A stretch of DNA of 44,438 bases from an uncultured Coriobacteriaceae bacterium (GCA_900539675.1 UQDJ01000011.1:1-44438), one strand, 5' to 3'; shown: positions 23,801 to 32,595, counted from the stretch's first letter. Notes: generated by a model not told the origin, from the sequence alone. Numbers and translations are program-made.

Positions 23801-24196
23801 TCATGCCTCCTGTTCGGCATTAGCGTTTGATGGACTTAGTTCATCTTTATCGGGAACATCAACTTCGATGGAATCGATGCGCAATTCTTTACCCTGGATC
23901 AATTGCAGAAACGGACTGCCGCATTCCGGACACGTCATATGAAAACGATCGTGCTCAAATTCGTTGCCACAATCAAGGCAGATGCTCACCGGCTGAATCA
24001 TTGTGATTTCCAGTTCACACCCTTCAAAAATGGTGCCCTCAGACAGCGCATCAAAAGCAAAACGCAACACATCTTCAATAGCTTCGGTCATAACGCCTAC
24101 CGAAAGGCTAATCTTGAGCACCTTATCGGCACCAGCGTTTTTAGCTGCCTCTTCTGCCGACTCCAGCACGCCCGTCATGATACCCAGCTCATGCAC
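23801..24196 (-). CDS. hypA: Hydrogenase maturation nickel metallochaperone HypA
   Basis: 131 residues. The nickel-binding M1-H2-E3 N-terminus is intact, encoded from a GTG start (24194-24196) with GAGG upstream; reading from a later ATG would destroy the motif. The structural zinc site is C73-x2-C76 and C89-x2-C92. HypA delivers nickel to hydrogenase with HypB. A short acidic tail (about 113-131) extends beyond the usual end. It starts 5 bp after tatC. Other hyp genes and the hydrogenase are not in this window. Confidence 0.94.
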   Translation of the reverse strand: MHELGIMTGVLESAEEAAKNAGADKVLKISLSVGVMTEAIEDVLRFAFDALSEGTIFEGCELEITMIQPVSICLDCGNEFEHDRFHMTCPECGSPFLQLIQGKELRIDSIEVDVPDKDELSPSNANAEQEA

Positions 24197-24201
24197 AGCG
24201 A

Positions 24202-25065
24202 TTACCTCTTTTCTTCTTCATCGCCCCAAAGATGCTTATTGAAGCTTTTCTTGAGGTTGGAAAGTTCTTCGCGTGCCTCCTGCTTTTCTTGCTCTTCTAT
24301 CTTGCGTGCTGCTTCTTGACGCTTGATGCGACGATGCAAGCCTACACGCGCAGCCAGCAAACTGATTTCATAGAGAACAATCATGGCAGCGAACATCAAA
24401 CCCATAGTAACCGGCGATGCGTCAGGCGTAACCATGGCAGAAAAGATTAGTAGGCCAACGTACACAACGCGCCAGCTAGCGCGCAGTTTCTTGTAGGGAA
24501 TAATGCCAAACATTACCAAGTAGAACACAATGAGCGGCATCTCAAATCCAATACCAAAGCCCAGCTCAAACTTGATAATAATATCCACCCACTGTCCTGC
24601 TTCAGGCAAAATGGTGGCAAAACCCGATGCCTGATCAGTCAGCCACTCAAACGCAGCAGGCAAAATAATGAGATAACAAAAAACGGTGCCACCAATAAAG
24701 AGCGCCAAGCCCACTACAAATGTAGGCACAAACCATTTACGTTCGCGCGGCTTTAAAGCTGGCAAGAAAAAGGCCAAAATCTGCCACAGGGTAATGGGTG
24801 CCGTAGCTACCAACGCAGTCCAAATAGCCACGGTAATACGCACTGAAAATGCGTCAAAAGCACCAAACACATTGATAGCTACGTGACCTTCACTGTCCAG
24901 CGGCAAATACTGTGCCACGGGAGCAAGCAAAAATTGCACCACCGTATCGGTTGCCAGGTAGAAGACGCAGGCAGCCACAATAAGACACACAATAATGCGC
25001 ACAAGGCGCATGCGTAACTCGCCCAAGTGTTCCATGAGCGACATACGAGCCGGTCCAATTGGCAT
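24202..25065 (-). CDS. tatC: Twin-arginine translocase subunit TatC
   Basis: 287 residues, six membrane helices. The cytoplasmic N-terminus MSLMEHLGELRMRL carries the signal-peptide-binding Leu-x-Glu-Leu-Arg motif, and PALKPRERKWF with the conserved Pro-Arg pattern follows helix 2. Helix 4 holds FELGFGIGFEMPL with the conserved Glu. TatC binds twin-arginine signals and exports folded proteins. The C-terminus is a charged stretch of about 50 residues (RRIKRQEAARKIEEQEKQEA) longer than in E. coli. GGAGGTGA before the ATG, 2 bp after tatA. Confidence 0.95.
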   Translation of the reverse strand: MPIGPARMSLMEHLGELRMRLVRIIVCLIVAACVFYLATDTVVQFLLAPVAQYLPLDSEGHVAINVFGAFDAFSVRITVAIWTALVATAPITLWQILAFFLPALKPRERKWFVPTFVVGLALFIGGTVFCYLIILPAAFEWLTDQASGFATILPEAGQWVDIIIKFELGFGIGFEMPLIVFYLVMFGIIPYKKLRASWRVVYVGLLIFSAMVTPDASPVTMGLMFAAMIVLYEISLLAARVGLHRRIKRQEAARKIEEQEKQEAREELSNLKKSFNKHLWGDEEEKR

Positions 25066-25067
25066 AC

Positions 25068-25772
25068 TTACTCACCTCCCTTAGGGGTGGAAGCGGAGGT
25101 GAAAACATCCGTTGATGATGCAGCAGCATCCTGATGCTGCGCTGTACGCGACAACGGCTTTACGCCGAACAGTTCTTCGGGAGACAAATGCGGCTTAGCT
25201 GCAGATGCTGATGAGACGGTGGTTGCAGCGGCCGTGGCAGCCGGTGTGGCTGCGTCAGCACTGCCAACGCTTTTAGCACCGTTAGCGCTGCCGCTAGGTA
25301 CGGGGTCTGGTGCAGCCGGCGAGTCTTGTGCATTTTGAACCTGCGCTGCCTTTTTGGCAGCTTCGTCCTTCATAGCACGACGGTTTGCCTCTATTTCTTC
25401 CTGCTGTTTTTGTTGTTCAGCCTTGCGCTGGCGCTCTGCAGCAGCACGCTGAGCACGCTCTCTATCGAAGCGTGCCTTGCGCTCTGCAAAACTTTCCTGA
25501 GGTGTTGCCTGCGTCGCCTGAGCACCAGCAGGCTTCATGCCATCGGTGCCACGATTTGGACCACGCGTAGGCGAATGTGCCTGACCCGTTGAATTGTTAT
25601 CCGCCTCAAGAACTTCGCCCTTGATAACGGTTTCCATTTCTTCTTTTGCTTGTTTAAACTTCCTGATTGCAGCGCCAAGCGTTTTTGCCATTTCTGGCAG
25701 CTTGTCAGGCCCAAAAATCAAAAAGCCAAACAGCAATATGATAAACAGCTCAAAGCCGCCAATACCGAACAA
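25068..25772 (-). CDS. tatA: TatA/TatB-family translocase subunit with long charged tail
   Basis: 234 residues, against about 60-100 for typical TatA. One membrane helix (about 5-20, FELFIILLFGFLIFGP) is followed by the hinge FGPDKLPEMAKTLG and an amphipathic helix to about residue 48, the standard Tat pore/assembly module. Then comes a low-complexity region with a highly charged probable coiled coil (about 90-140, ERKARFDRERAQRAAAERQ) and Ala/Ser/Pro linkers. The start codon is TTG (25770-25772) with AAGGAAG 6 bases upstream. As the only TatA/B-like gene here, it may work as TatA, TatB or both. Confidence 0.88.
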   Translation of the reverse strand: MFGIGGFELFIILLFGFLIFGPDKLPEMAKTLGAAIRKFKQAKEEMETVIKGEVLEADNNSTGQAHSPTRGPNRGTDGMKPAGAQATQATPQESFAERKARFDRERAQRAAAERQRKAEQQKQQEEIEANRRAMKDEAAKKAAQVQNAQDSPAAPDPVPSGSANGAKSVGSADAATPAATAAATTVSSASAAKPHLSPEELFGVKPLSRTAQHQDAAASSTDVFTSASTPKGGE

Positions 25773-25933
25773 AATTGACTTCCTTCTCTTTGTATATGAC
25801 AGCGCCCGTCCTCATATAAGTTATACAAACACCGCCTTTAAGCGTGCGTACACCTATGATGCAGCACACGTCCGAAAAGGCAACGCTTGCGACTTAGTTA
25901 CACAAACGCCATCTCAAAGAAGGCTTTGATGTA

Positions 25934-26146
25934 TTAGGAACCGTTTCCGCCCAAGAACATCAAGCCCATGGTGGGTAGAGACAAAGCAAGAATCAAAATA
26001 ACACACACTGCAATAACGAATATACGTTTGAGCAGTGTTGATCGCGCAGCTTTCTGTTCTGCAAGACGTTGGCGCTCCTTTGCGCGTGCTTCACGTTCCT
26101 GCAACTGCTTAGCAGACATTTTTTGTTTTTGCTTTTGTTTGCCCAT
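25934..26146 (-). CDS. Small membrane protein of unknown function
   Basis: 70 residues if started at the ATG 26144-26146; a GTG ten codons upstream (26176) is an alternative but has no good ribosome site. The N-terminal half is very basic and Lys/Gln/Arg-rich (MGKQKQKQKM, then EREARAKERQR), probably helical; one hydrophobic segment follows at about 43-64 and the end is GGNGS. The layout suggests a single-pass protein with its charged domain in the cytoplasm. Its place between the amidohydrolase-like gene and tatA on the same strand is the only context; I do not recognise it. Confidence 0.6.
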   Translation of the reverse strand: MGKQKQKQKMSAKQLQEREARAKERQRLAEQKAARSTLLKRIFVIAVCVILILALSLPTMGLMFLGGNGS

Positions 26147-26322
26147 TTTCTCGAACTCTTTCTTACTGCGAGACACCTTAGCGCAGATTTATCCGCGGTA
26201 GTCTTACGATTCGACCAAAGGATAATACTTTTGCGATGTGCTGGGATATAAGGTGACTCTATCCCCTACTCAATTCCCTCTATAGTAGCGATGCTTTCCA
26301 CGATGTATCGTTGTAGCACTTG

Positions 26323-27678
26323 CTACGAACGCAGGCGACCACGTACCTCAAGAACATGAGCAATATTCTTGGTGGCACCTTCGCCAACATGCAACCTACC
26401 ATCTTCAAAGAGGATCTTACCGCCGACCATGGTCATAGCTATATCGCCGTTGCTAGCAGAGCCCAACAGCGCCGAAACCGGATCGGTAGTAGGCGTCTGA
26501 TGGGATCCAGACAGATCAATTGCAACAATATCGGCACATTTGCCCACTTCAAGTGAACCAATCTTATCTTCTATACGCAGAACTTCTGCTGCGCGAATTG
26601 TGCACATTTCAATCATAGTTTGCGAATCCAAAAATTCGCCGTGGCTTAAAGCACGCTGGATCAGCAGCTCAAGGCGCATTTCAGACATAATATCCAAATA
26701 GTCAACCGACCCCGGAGCACCCGTACCTAAGCCCACACGCATACCATAGCGCAAGTATTCGCTTACTGGCGCTACGCCCATACCCAACTGAGCATTCAGG
26801 CTCGGACAAGCACACACCCCTACGTCATACTTCTTAAGAGCGCGAATATCATCATCATTTACGCACACGCCATAGATCATGGTGACATTCTTAGCTTCGA
26901 ATAAGCCCCAGTTCAACACGTAGTTTACCGGCGTAACCTGCGTTGGCAACCAGGGAGGTACTTCCACAAAACCACGTTGATCAATCGTGTTATCCAAACC
27001 GCCTGTGGCACCATCTTTTACAAAGTGGAACTCTTCATCGCTTCCTGCCAAAAGCATCGCAATAGGCAGATCGTTATGCGCGTTGGCATACTTGGCAACT
27101 TCGCGATAAAACTCAGGGTGGCATTCATATACTGGCAGTGGCGCAACGCCTAGTGTGATGCGATCTGCATCGATGTTTTGCGACCACTTATCCAGATCGC
27201 TATCCATCTTCTTCATGGCATAATTCACCAGGCGCTTATCAATAGCACCAGCTTCGCGATAAAACACACCACGCAAACCGCAATCCTGGGCCGCAAACAC
27301 AGCAGCACCAGAATCGGTCGTATCGGCAATCGTTGTTACGCCCGCAGAAAGAGCTTCCAGGCCACCTAAGAATGCCGAATCATATGCCTCTTCAGATGAG
27401 ATGCGATTGCGCAACTCCATGATGTCCTTGCGCCATTGTACAAACGGCACGTCACGAATCAGACCGCGCAGTACCGCATCTTCGATGCGGGCATACAGGT
27501 CAATAAAGCCAGGCGTTAAGGCAGCCATGCCAAAATCTTTATATTCTTCTTCGGGATAACGCAAGCGCATCATGACGGACGTACCTACATCAACAATCTT
27601 TCCGTCGCGCACCAGAATAGCGCCATTTTCGATAGGTTCAGATGAAACAGGGACAACATAGCGAGCGCCAAGTATCAT
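26323..27678 (-). CDS. Amidohydrolase-fold protein lacking the metal-binding residues (probable pseudoenzyme)
   Basis: 451 residues, similar end to end to the TrzA/AtzA/MTA-SAH-deaminase (ATZ/TRZ) family: ILGARYVVPVSSEPIENGAI, LTPGFIDLY, the FVQWRKDIMELRNRIS helix, ACPSLNAQLGMGVAPV, a GLGT strand and GSLEVGKCADIVAIDLS. All expected metal or catalytic positions differ: His-x-His is Y62-x-R64, the next His is L209 and catalytic Glu is G212, the third His is Y269 and the Asp of GTD is G320. The frame is intact and the scaffold conserved, so this looks like a maintained non-hydrolase. The start is ATG 27678 with AGGAGG 6 bases away; the open frame extends to 27711. It is divergent from menG. Confidence 0.85.
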   Translation of the reverse strand: MILGARYVVPVSSEPIENGAILVRDGKIVDVGTSVMMRLRYPEEEYKDFGMAALTPGFIDLYARIEDAVLRGLIRDVPFVQWRKDIMELRNRISSEEAYDSAFLGGLEALSAGVTTIADTTDSGAAVFAAQDCGLRGVFYREAGAIDKRLVNYAMKKMDSDLDKWSQNIDADRITLGVAPLPVYECHPEFYREVAKYANAHNDLPIAMLLAGSDEEFHFVKDGATGGLDNTIDQRGFVEVPPWLPTQVTPVNYVLNWGLFEAKNVTMIYGVCVNDDDIRALKKYDVGVCACPSLNAQLGMGVAPVSEYLRYGMRVGLGTGAPGSVDYLDIMSEMRLELLIQRALSHGEFLDSQTMIEMCTIRAAEVLRIEDKIGSLEVGKCADIVAIDLSGSHQTPTTDPVSALLGSASNGDIAMTMVGGKILFEDGRLHVGEGATKNIAHVLEVRGRLRS

Positions 27679-27992
27679 ACGTATCCTCCTGACTGAATAA
27701 TTCTTTGTCATGATAGCATTGAACTGTTTCGAACTGAGTTAATTCACTGCACATGGACATGAACACCAGACGAAGATGTCCGGACCTTTAAGCACAGCGC
27801 ATCTGCATTGCTTATAATCAGTTATTGGCCCTTACAAGCGCCGGCTCTCCACGTCTTAGAATAGTCTTAGGATAGCCGCTCATTATAAGGCGCAACCTGA
27901 AGGCATGCGCCCAGCATGTCTTCGCCAAGTTTAAAACCTGCTCTCCTACGAGCCTACCTGCAAGCATCTATAAGAAAGCGCAGTTTGTCTTT
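27679..27992. other. Divergent intergenic region between the amidohydrolase-like gene and menG
   Basis: 314 bp without a gene. A TATAAT on the plus strand (27813-27818) could be a menG -10, but no convincing -35 accompanies it. A short inverted repeat GGACAT/ATGTCC (27755-27760, 27776-27781) may be an operator. Nothing else is evident. Confidence 0.35.
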
Positions 27993-28754
27993 ATGACCAC
28001 TTCCCCAGAAAATCACTCTATCGATACTGCCACGGGCGAAGAAGCGCCTGCTGATATTTCGTCAAAGCGCGTTAAACAGATTTTCACCGATATTGCTTGG
28101 AAGTATGAACGTTTCAATGCTCTTTCAAGCTTTGGCCGTTATCGCAGCTGGCTGCGCACATTAATTAGTAAATCCCCTATCACACCCACCTCAGAGATGC
28201 TTGACATTGCAGGTGGTACGGGAGACGTTGCCTTTACAGCGTGTTCCCAGAAACCCCCTGCTCGCATTGTGCTTTCAGACTACACGCCCGCTATGCTCGA
28301 TGTAGCGCAAGCCCGCCTCAATGATGGTGAAGCTAAAGGCGTGCCGGTAGAACTGGCCGTTGTGGATGGCCAAGACATCCCCTATGACAATGAGTCATTT
28401 GATATTGTGACCATGAGCTATGGCATCCGCAATATGCCCAAGCGTGAACAGGCGCTCTCAGAAATGTATAGAGTGTTGCGCCCGGGTGGAGCACTGTGCA
28501 TTTTGGAATTTTCAACGCCACCCAACCCATTGATGCGCCTTGGGTATCGCCTGTATTTACGTTGGGGTATTCCTGCCTGGGGCAAAATTGTCACCGGTGA
28601 TGCGTCAGGCTTTGTGTATCTAGCGAAATCGATCAAGGCGTTCCCCAACCAGGAAGGTTTTGCCCAGATGCTTAAAAACGCTGGCTTTTCACGCGTGGAA
28701 TACACCAATGTTACCTTTGGCGTTGCTGCAGTACATATTGCCTATAAAGATTAA
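27993..28754 (+). CDS. menG: Demethylmenaquinone methyltransferase
   Basis: 253 residues of the UbiE/MenG family. The signature region FTDIAWKYERFNALSSFGRYRSWLR (30-54), SAM motif LDIAGGTGDVAF (70-81), MSYGIRNMPKREQAL and LRPGGALCILEFSTP are all there. It methylates demethylmenaquinol as the last step of menaquinone synthesis, at the membrane face. In this lineage a related menaquinone or methylmenaquinone C-methyltransferase role is conceivable but the latter is radical SAM, so MenG is best. No clear Shine-Dalgarno precedes the ATG. A flavin-reductase-like gene follows at 28 bp. Confidence 0.9.
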   Translation: MTTSPENHSIDTATGEEAPADISSKRVKQIFTDIAWKYERFNALSSFGRYRSWLRTLISKSPITPTSEMLDIAGGTGDVAFTACSQKPPARIVLSDYTPAMLDVAQARLNDGEAKGVPVELAVVDGQDIPYDNESFDIVTMSYGIRNMPKREQALSEMYRVLRPGGALCILEFSTPPNPLMRLGYRLYLRWGIPAWGKIVTGDASGFVYLAKSIKAFPNQEGFAQMLKNAGFSRVEYTNVTFGVAAVHIAYKD

Positions 28755-28782
28755 CGATAGTATCGATTGAAGGAGCCACGCC

Positions 28783-29304
28783 ATGAAAGAGACTATTGAT
28801 CCCCTTGAGCATGCCACTGAAATTCTGCAAGGTGTTAAGAAGGGTGTACTACTTACCACCAAAAACCACGATCGCGTAAATTCCATGACCATCAGCTGGG
28901 GCACACTGGGCATTGAATGGGCTAAGCCAATATTTACTGCCTTTGTTCGCCAGCACCGCTTCACTAAGGAATTTCTGGAAGCTACGCACGAGTTTACGGT
29001 CAATATTCCAACAGGACAATTTGATACCAATATCACTAAGGTATGCGGTTCGAAATCCGGCCGTGACATGGACAAGATTGCCGAACTTGGCCTCACGCTA
29101 GTAGAACCAGAGCTCATCGATGCTCCCGGCATCAAAGAACTGCCTCTTACTTTGGAATGCCGCGTGCGCTACATACAGGACCAGGACTTAACCGCTCTTG
29201 ACGCTGGCGATGTTGAGAAGTGGTACCCCGCTGACAACACCGGATTCCGCGATTTTCATACGGTATTCTGTGGCGAAATTGTAGCTGCCTATATCGCACG
29301 CTAG
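28783..29304 (+). CDS. Flavin reductase-like (FMN-binding split-barrel) protein
   Basis: 173 residues. KKGVLLTTKNHDRVNSMTISWGTLGIEWAKPIFTAFVRQHRFTKEFLE is the flavin-reductase-like FMN-binding domain, followed by FTVNIP and KVCGSKSGRDMDK, which resemble small flavoproteins of anaerobes. A redox role such as NAD(P)H:flavin reduction is a family inference; the electron partner is not evident. GAAGGAG lies before the ATG. It follows menG on the same strand and ends before a strong bidirectional-looking terminator. Confidence 0.82.
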   Translation: MKETIDPLEHATEILQGVKKGVLLTTKNHDRVNSMTISWGTLGIEWAKPIFTAFVRQHRFTKEFLEATHEFTVNIPTGQFDTNITKVCGSKSGRDMDKIAELGLTLVEPELIDAPGIKELPLTLECRVRYIQDQDLTALDAGDVEKWYPADNTGFRDFHTVFCGEIVAAYIAR

Positions 29305-29439
29305 GCCTAATTCGGCTTGAGCCCTACATGCCCAAGCCTGGCTCAGTTGGACACTTACATAAGCAGGCCCGGTTCATATAGGCTTGCTGTAGGCCTTACT
29401 CATGAAGGCCTCTCTCATCTAGATCTTACTCATCTACTC

Positions 29440-29469
29440 AGGTGGGTTCTGTCCATACAGAACCCACCT
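29440..29469. terminator. Bidirectional terminator between convergent genes
   Basis: AGGTGGGTTCTGT (29440-29452) and ACAGAACCCACCT (29457-29469) are a perfect 13-bp stem with a 4-base loop. It lies between the convergent flavin-reductase-like gene and the TsaBD fusion and can serve both. The flanking 29305-29439 carries decayed TACTCAT-type repeats. Confidence 0.85.
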
Positions 29470-29492
29470 TTACCGATCGTAGACTCTACTCA

Positions 29493-31871
29493 TCAGTAGG
29501 GATTATCGAGCGGCGCATGGGCGGCAACGTCACAATCCAGTCCAAAGAACTTATGCTGCTTGTACCTATCAAGCGCCACAAGCGCGATCATCGCCGCATT
29601 ATCGGTGCAGGCGGTAAGGGGCGGCATAGTAAGACGTACGCCCATCTGAGCGCACAGCTCTTCATAGGCATGGCGCAATTCGGGATTGGCTGCAACGCCA
29701 CCACCCACACAAAATTCTTTGGCGCCCGTTTGTTCGAGTGCCTGTTTTGCTTTAGCCACCTGAACATCAACTACGGCTGCCTGAAAGCTAGCAGCTACAT
29801 CGTTGGCATTGATAGGTTGACCCGCCTGCTGTTCTTTCTGGAGATACGTCATAACTGATGTTTTCAAGCCAGAAAGAGAGAATTGCAAATCGCCTGAATG
29901 CATCAAGGCGCGCGGAAAACGAATTGCTTTAGGATTGCCTGATTCGGCCAGCTTCGAAATCAATGGACCACCGGGATAGCCCAATCCCAATGCCTTCGCT
30001 ACCTTATCAAACGCTTCACCTACAGCATCATCTAATGTGGAGCCCATGGTTTCATAGTTGCCCCAGTCTTTCACCTGTACCAGCATAGTGTGACCACCCG
30101 AAACCAGCGATACCACCATGGGTGGCTTGATATCAGGGCATGCAAGCTTATTTGCGTAGAGGTGCCCTTCCAAATGATTGACTCCAATCAGCGGAACGTC
30201 CAATGACCAAGCAAGTCCCTTCGCAAAGGCAACGCCAACCACCAACGCACCTACAAGACCCGGCGCATAGGTAACCGCAATTGCCGCTACATCGCTCCAG
30301 CTTAATTGCGAAAGACCCGTATTGATCCGCGCCTGTTCTAGGCATTCCAGCACCACACCGCCAATAGCTTCAATATGCTTGCGACTCGCAATCTCTGGAA
30401 CCACGCCGCCAAAACGCGAATGGAAGTCTATTTGCGATGCCACTACATCGGCAATAATCGTACCCGATTCATCAATCAAAGCTGCAGCCGTTTCATCGCA
30501 TGAGGTTTCAATAGCTAGAATCAGTTTGCCCTGCACCGCAACGTGTGCCTGTGCCTCATTCATAAGCAACTCCATGCCCGCCACATCATGCTCTGCCAAA
30601 GGTAAAGGCCCGGTATATATAAGCGCATCTTCCCTATCAGAATAATAGTGAGGACGCACACCAATCTTTTTTAGTCCCAAGCGCTCATAGAATGCATGAG
30701 CTCCGGTGTTCGAATAGCGCACCTCTAGAGTCATTTCCTTAGCACCCAAATCGCGCGCATCGCGTGAGAGATGAGCCAGAAGCTCTTGGGCAATGCCGCG
30801 GCGACGATACGCCGGATCACTTGCCACTTTGAGCACCTGAACCTGACCATCAACAATCCAGCCGCCAGCATATCCAATCAGTTTGGCATGTCCCGGTTCA
30901 ATAGTGCGCCTTGTAGTGTCATCCACTTCAAAAGCAGCCCACCAGCTACGATCCGCGCGTGGCAGTTCGTCAAGAATTTGAGCCGCATTCCATGCATCGC
31001 TGCCCATCACGTCAGACTCCAGCTTAGCCACCGCAGATGCCCACTGTGCCTCCAAAGGCTGATAGCGGATAGAGGCAGTACCTTGAACGCCTGTCATGAG
31101 GTCTTTTTCTTCTGCTGCAGGCACATCGGATTGCTTAGCAAAGCGCTGACGCTCAGCTTCTTCAGCATCTGATAGGCGGGTATACACCGGAAGAACTACG
31201 CACGGATCACCCACTTTAGGATCATCCGGATCAAGTTTGCCCGCCTGCCACTGTGCCTGTGCCGCCAACAATAATCCAGCCCCCGTGGGATAACGCTGAT
31301 CAGGCGCCGCAAATACCCCGTAAGGCTCACAGATATCGGCATACTTCTTAAGGGCGTCCCCCGAAATAAGCCGATCGGAGCCAGAACCAAACCATTGGGG
31401 CAGCTGTGCGGCTTTCATAACAAAATCGGCATTCTGCCGCTCAGCACCGGCATCGGTCAAAGCATAGCGTACGGGATATACCTCCTTGCGCATAGCGTCG
31501 CCCAAAACCACTGCCGTACCGCGCTGCCCCTGCGACCACAGCTGCCACGCCTGCGCATCTGATGTCGATACGCCAAATAGGGGCACTTCTAGTCCAATTG
31601 CAATACCTTTCGCGCTTGCCATACAAATTCGTACACCCGTGAACGATCCTGGGCCACGTCCGCATACGACACATACTACGTCGTATCGAGTGACCTGAGC
31701 TTGTTTGAGCAAAGCATCGATTTCGGGAAGCAATTTCACGTTAGAAGCTCGGAACGCCTCAGTTTCTCGAGAAGCCACCAGTTGAATAGTCCGGGTAGTG
31801 CGATCCAAGCGTCCTAATCCCAAGGCGATTATTTCATTAGCCGTATCAAATGCTAAAACGTACGATTTCAT
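29493..31871 (-). CDS. tsaD: TsaB-RimI-TsaD triple fusion (tRNA t6A synthesis and N-terminal acetyltransferase)
   Basis: 792 residues from ATG 31871 (a TTG one codon earlier is possible). Order: TsaB, about 1-240 (YVLAFDTANE, GRGPGSFTGVR); RimI-type GNAT acetyltransferase, about 270-425 (VLKVASDPAYRRRGIAQELL, acetyl-CoA loop RRRGIA; NTGAHAFYERLG); TsaD, about 449-792 (LILAIETSCDETAAALI, metal ligands in NHLEGH, SGGHTMLV, GYPGGP, VGGGVAANPELR, CTDNAAMIA). TsaB-TsaD with TsaE load threonylcarbamoyl onto A37 of ANN-decoding tRNAs; RimI acetylates protein N-termini. One chain here covers three usually separate genes. No frameshift is involved. tsaE lies upstream. Confidence 0.95.
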   Translation of the reverse strand: MKSYVLAFDTANEIIALGLGRLDRTTRTIQLVASRETEAFRASNVKLLPEIDALLKQAQVTRYDVVCVVCGRGPGSFTGVRICMASAKGIAIGLEVPLFGVSTSDAQAWQLWSQGQRGTAVVLGDAMRKEVYPVRYALTDAGAERQNADFVMKAAQLPQWFGSGSDRLISGDALKKYADICEPYGVFAAPDQRYPTGAGLLLAAQAQWQAGKLDPDDPKVGDPCVVLPVYTRLSDAEEAERQRFAKQSDVPAAEEKDLMTGVQGTASIRYQPLEAQWASAVAKLESDVMGSDAWNAAQILDELPRADRSWWAAFEVDDTTRRTIEPGHAKLIGYAGGWIVDGQVQVLKVASDPAYRRRGIAQELLAHLSRDARDLGAKEMTLEVRYSNTGAHAFYERLGLKKIGVRPHYYSDREDALIYTGPLPLAEHDVAGMELLMNEAQAHVAVQGKLILAIETSCDETAAALIDESGTIIADVVASQIDFHSRFGGVVPEIASRKHIEAIGGVVLECLEQARINTGLSQLSWSDVAAIAVTYAPGLVGALVVGVAFAKGLAWSLDVPLIGVNHLEGHLYANKLACPDIKPPMVVSLVSGGHTMLVQVKDWGNYETMGSTLDDAVGEAFDKVAKALGLGYPGGPLISKLAESGNPKAIRFPRALMHSGDLQFSLSGLKTSVMTYLQKEQQAGQPINANDVAASFQAAVVDVQVAKAKQALEQTGAKEFCVGGGVAANPELRHAYEELCAQMGVRLTMPPLTACTDNAAMIALVALDRYKQHKFFGLDCDVAAHAPLDNPY

Positions 31872-32035
31872 CAATCCGATCTTTCATATTTATAGTTACG
31901 GCCCCGTTTAATCAGAGGCCAATGCCCATAGCGCCCGCACTGTCACACTATAAAAAGGAATACGCACACCAAGCTAACAATTATAGCGGTGTAAGTTGCC
32001 CATCTAAAAACATGAATCGCCTCTATTGCCGAGGA

Positions 32036-32524
32036 CTAATAAAGCTCTCTTTGCGCTTGCTGCCAGTTTTCCAAGAGTGCTGCGTCCGCACCGAAAGGAC
32101 GCGCCTTAATGGTGCGTGACGTTTCTCCCGTTACTTCAATATAGAGTTCAAGACGATCATCGGGCAGTTCATCTTCAAATTTAGATGCCCACTCAATACA
32201 GGACACGCCGCCAGCTTCCGTGATACCGTAAAAATCAATGTCTTCCAGTTCTTCTGGTGCTTCAAGACGATACAGATCAAAGTGATACAGCACCAGCCTG
32301 CCCTGGTCATACTCCTCGACCAAATTAAACGTAGGGCTAGTAACGGGCGATTCAATCCCTAAGCCTAATGCTAAACCCTGAGTAAACTGGGTCTTTCCCG
32401 CACCCAAATCACCATCAAGCGCTATAACATCGCCCGCTTGGCATACATCGCCTAAGAGCTTTGCTGCAGCTTTGGTTTCCTCAGCTGAGGCAGTGGCAAG
32501 GATTGTGTGCCATTCCTGATTCAT
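32036..32524 (-). CDS. tsaE: tRNA threonylcarbamoyladenosine synthesis ATPase TsaE
   Basis: 162 residues. P-loop LDGDLGAGKTQF (37-48), TSPTFNLVEEY, LYHFDLYRL and the C-terminal IEWASKFEDELPDDRLEL block are typical TsaE. It drives turnover of the TsaBD complex by ATP hydrolysis. ATG 32524 follows AAGGTG by 6-7 bases; the frame is open to 32602, but that would place the folD terminator inside the coding region. It is 164 bp upstream of the TsaB-RimI-TsaD gene, same strand, so it completes the t6A set. Confidence 0.93.
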   Translation of the reverse strand: MNQEWHTILATASAEETKAAAKLLGDVCQAGDVIALDGDLGAGKTQFTQGLALGLGIESPVTSPTFNLVEEYDQGRLVLYHFDLYRLEAPEELEDIDFYGITEAGGVSCIEWASKFEDELPDDRLELYIEVTGETSRTIKARPFGADAALLENWQQAQRELY

Positions 32525-32574
32525 TGCGAACACCTTTATTACAAATACCTTTGAGTCAACAAGCAGTATAAAAA

Positions 32575-32595
32575 AGCCCCGAATTAATCGGGGCT
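32575..32595 (-). terminator. Terminator of the fhs-fchA-folD operon
   Basis: AGCCCCGA (32575-32582) and TCGGGGCT (32588-32595) form a perfect 8-bp GC-rich stem with loop ATTAA, followed on the minus strand by six Ts. It is about 110 bp after folD and just ahead of tsaE. Confidence 0.92.
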
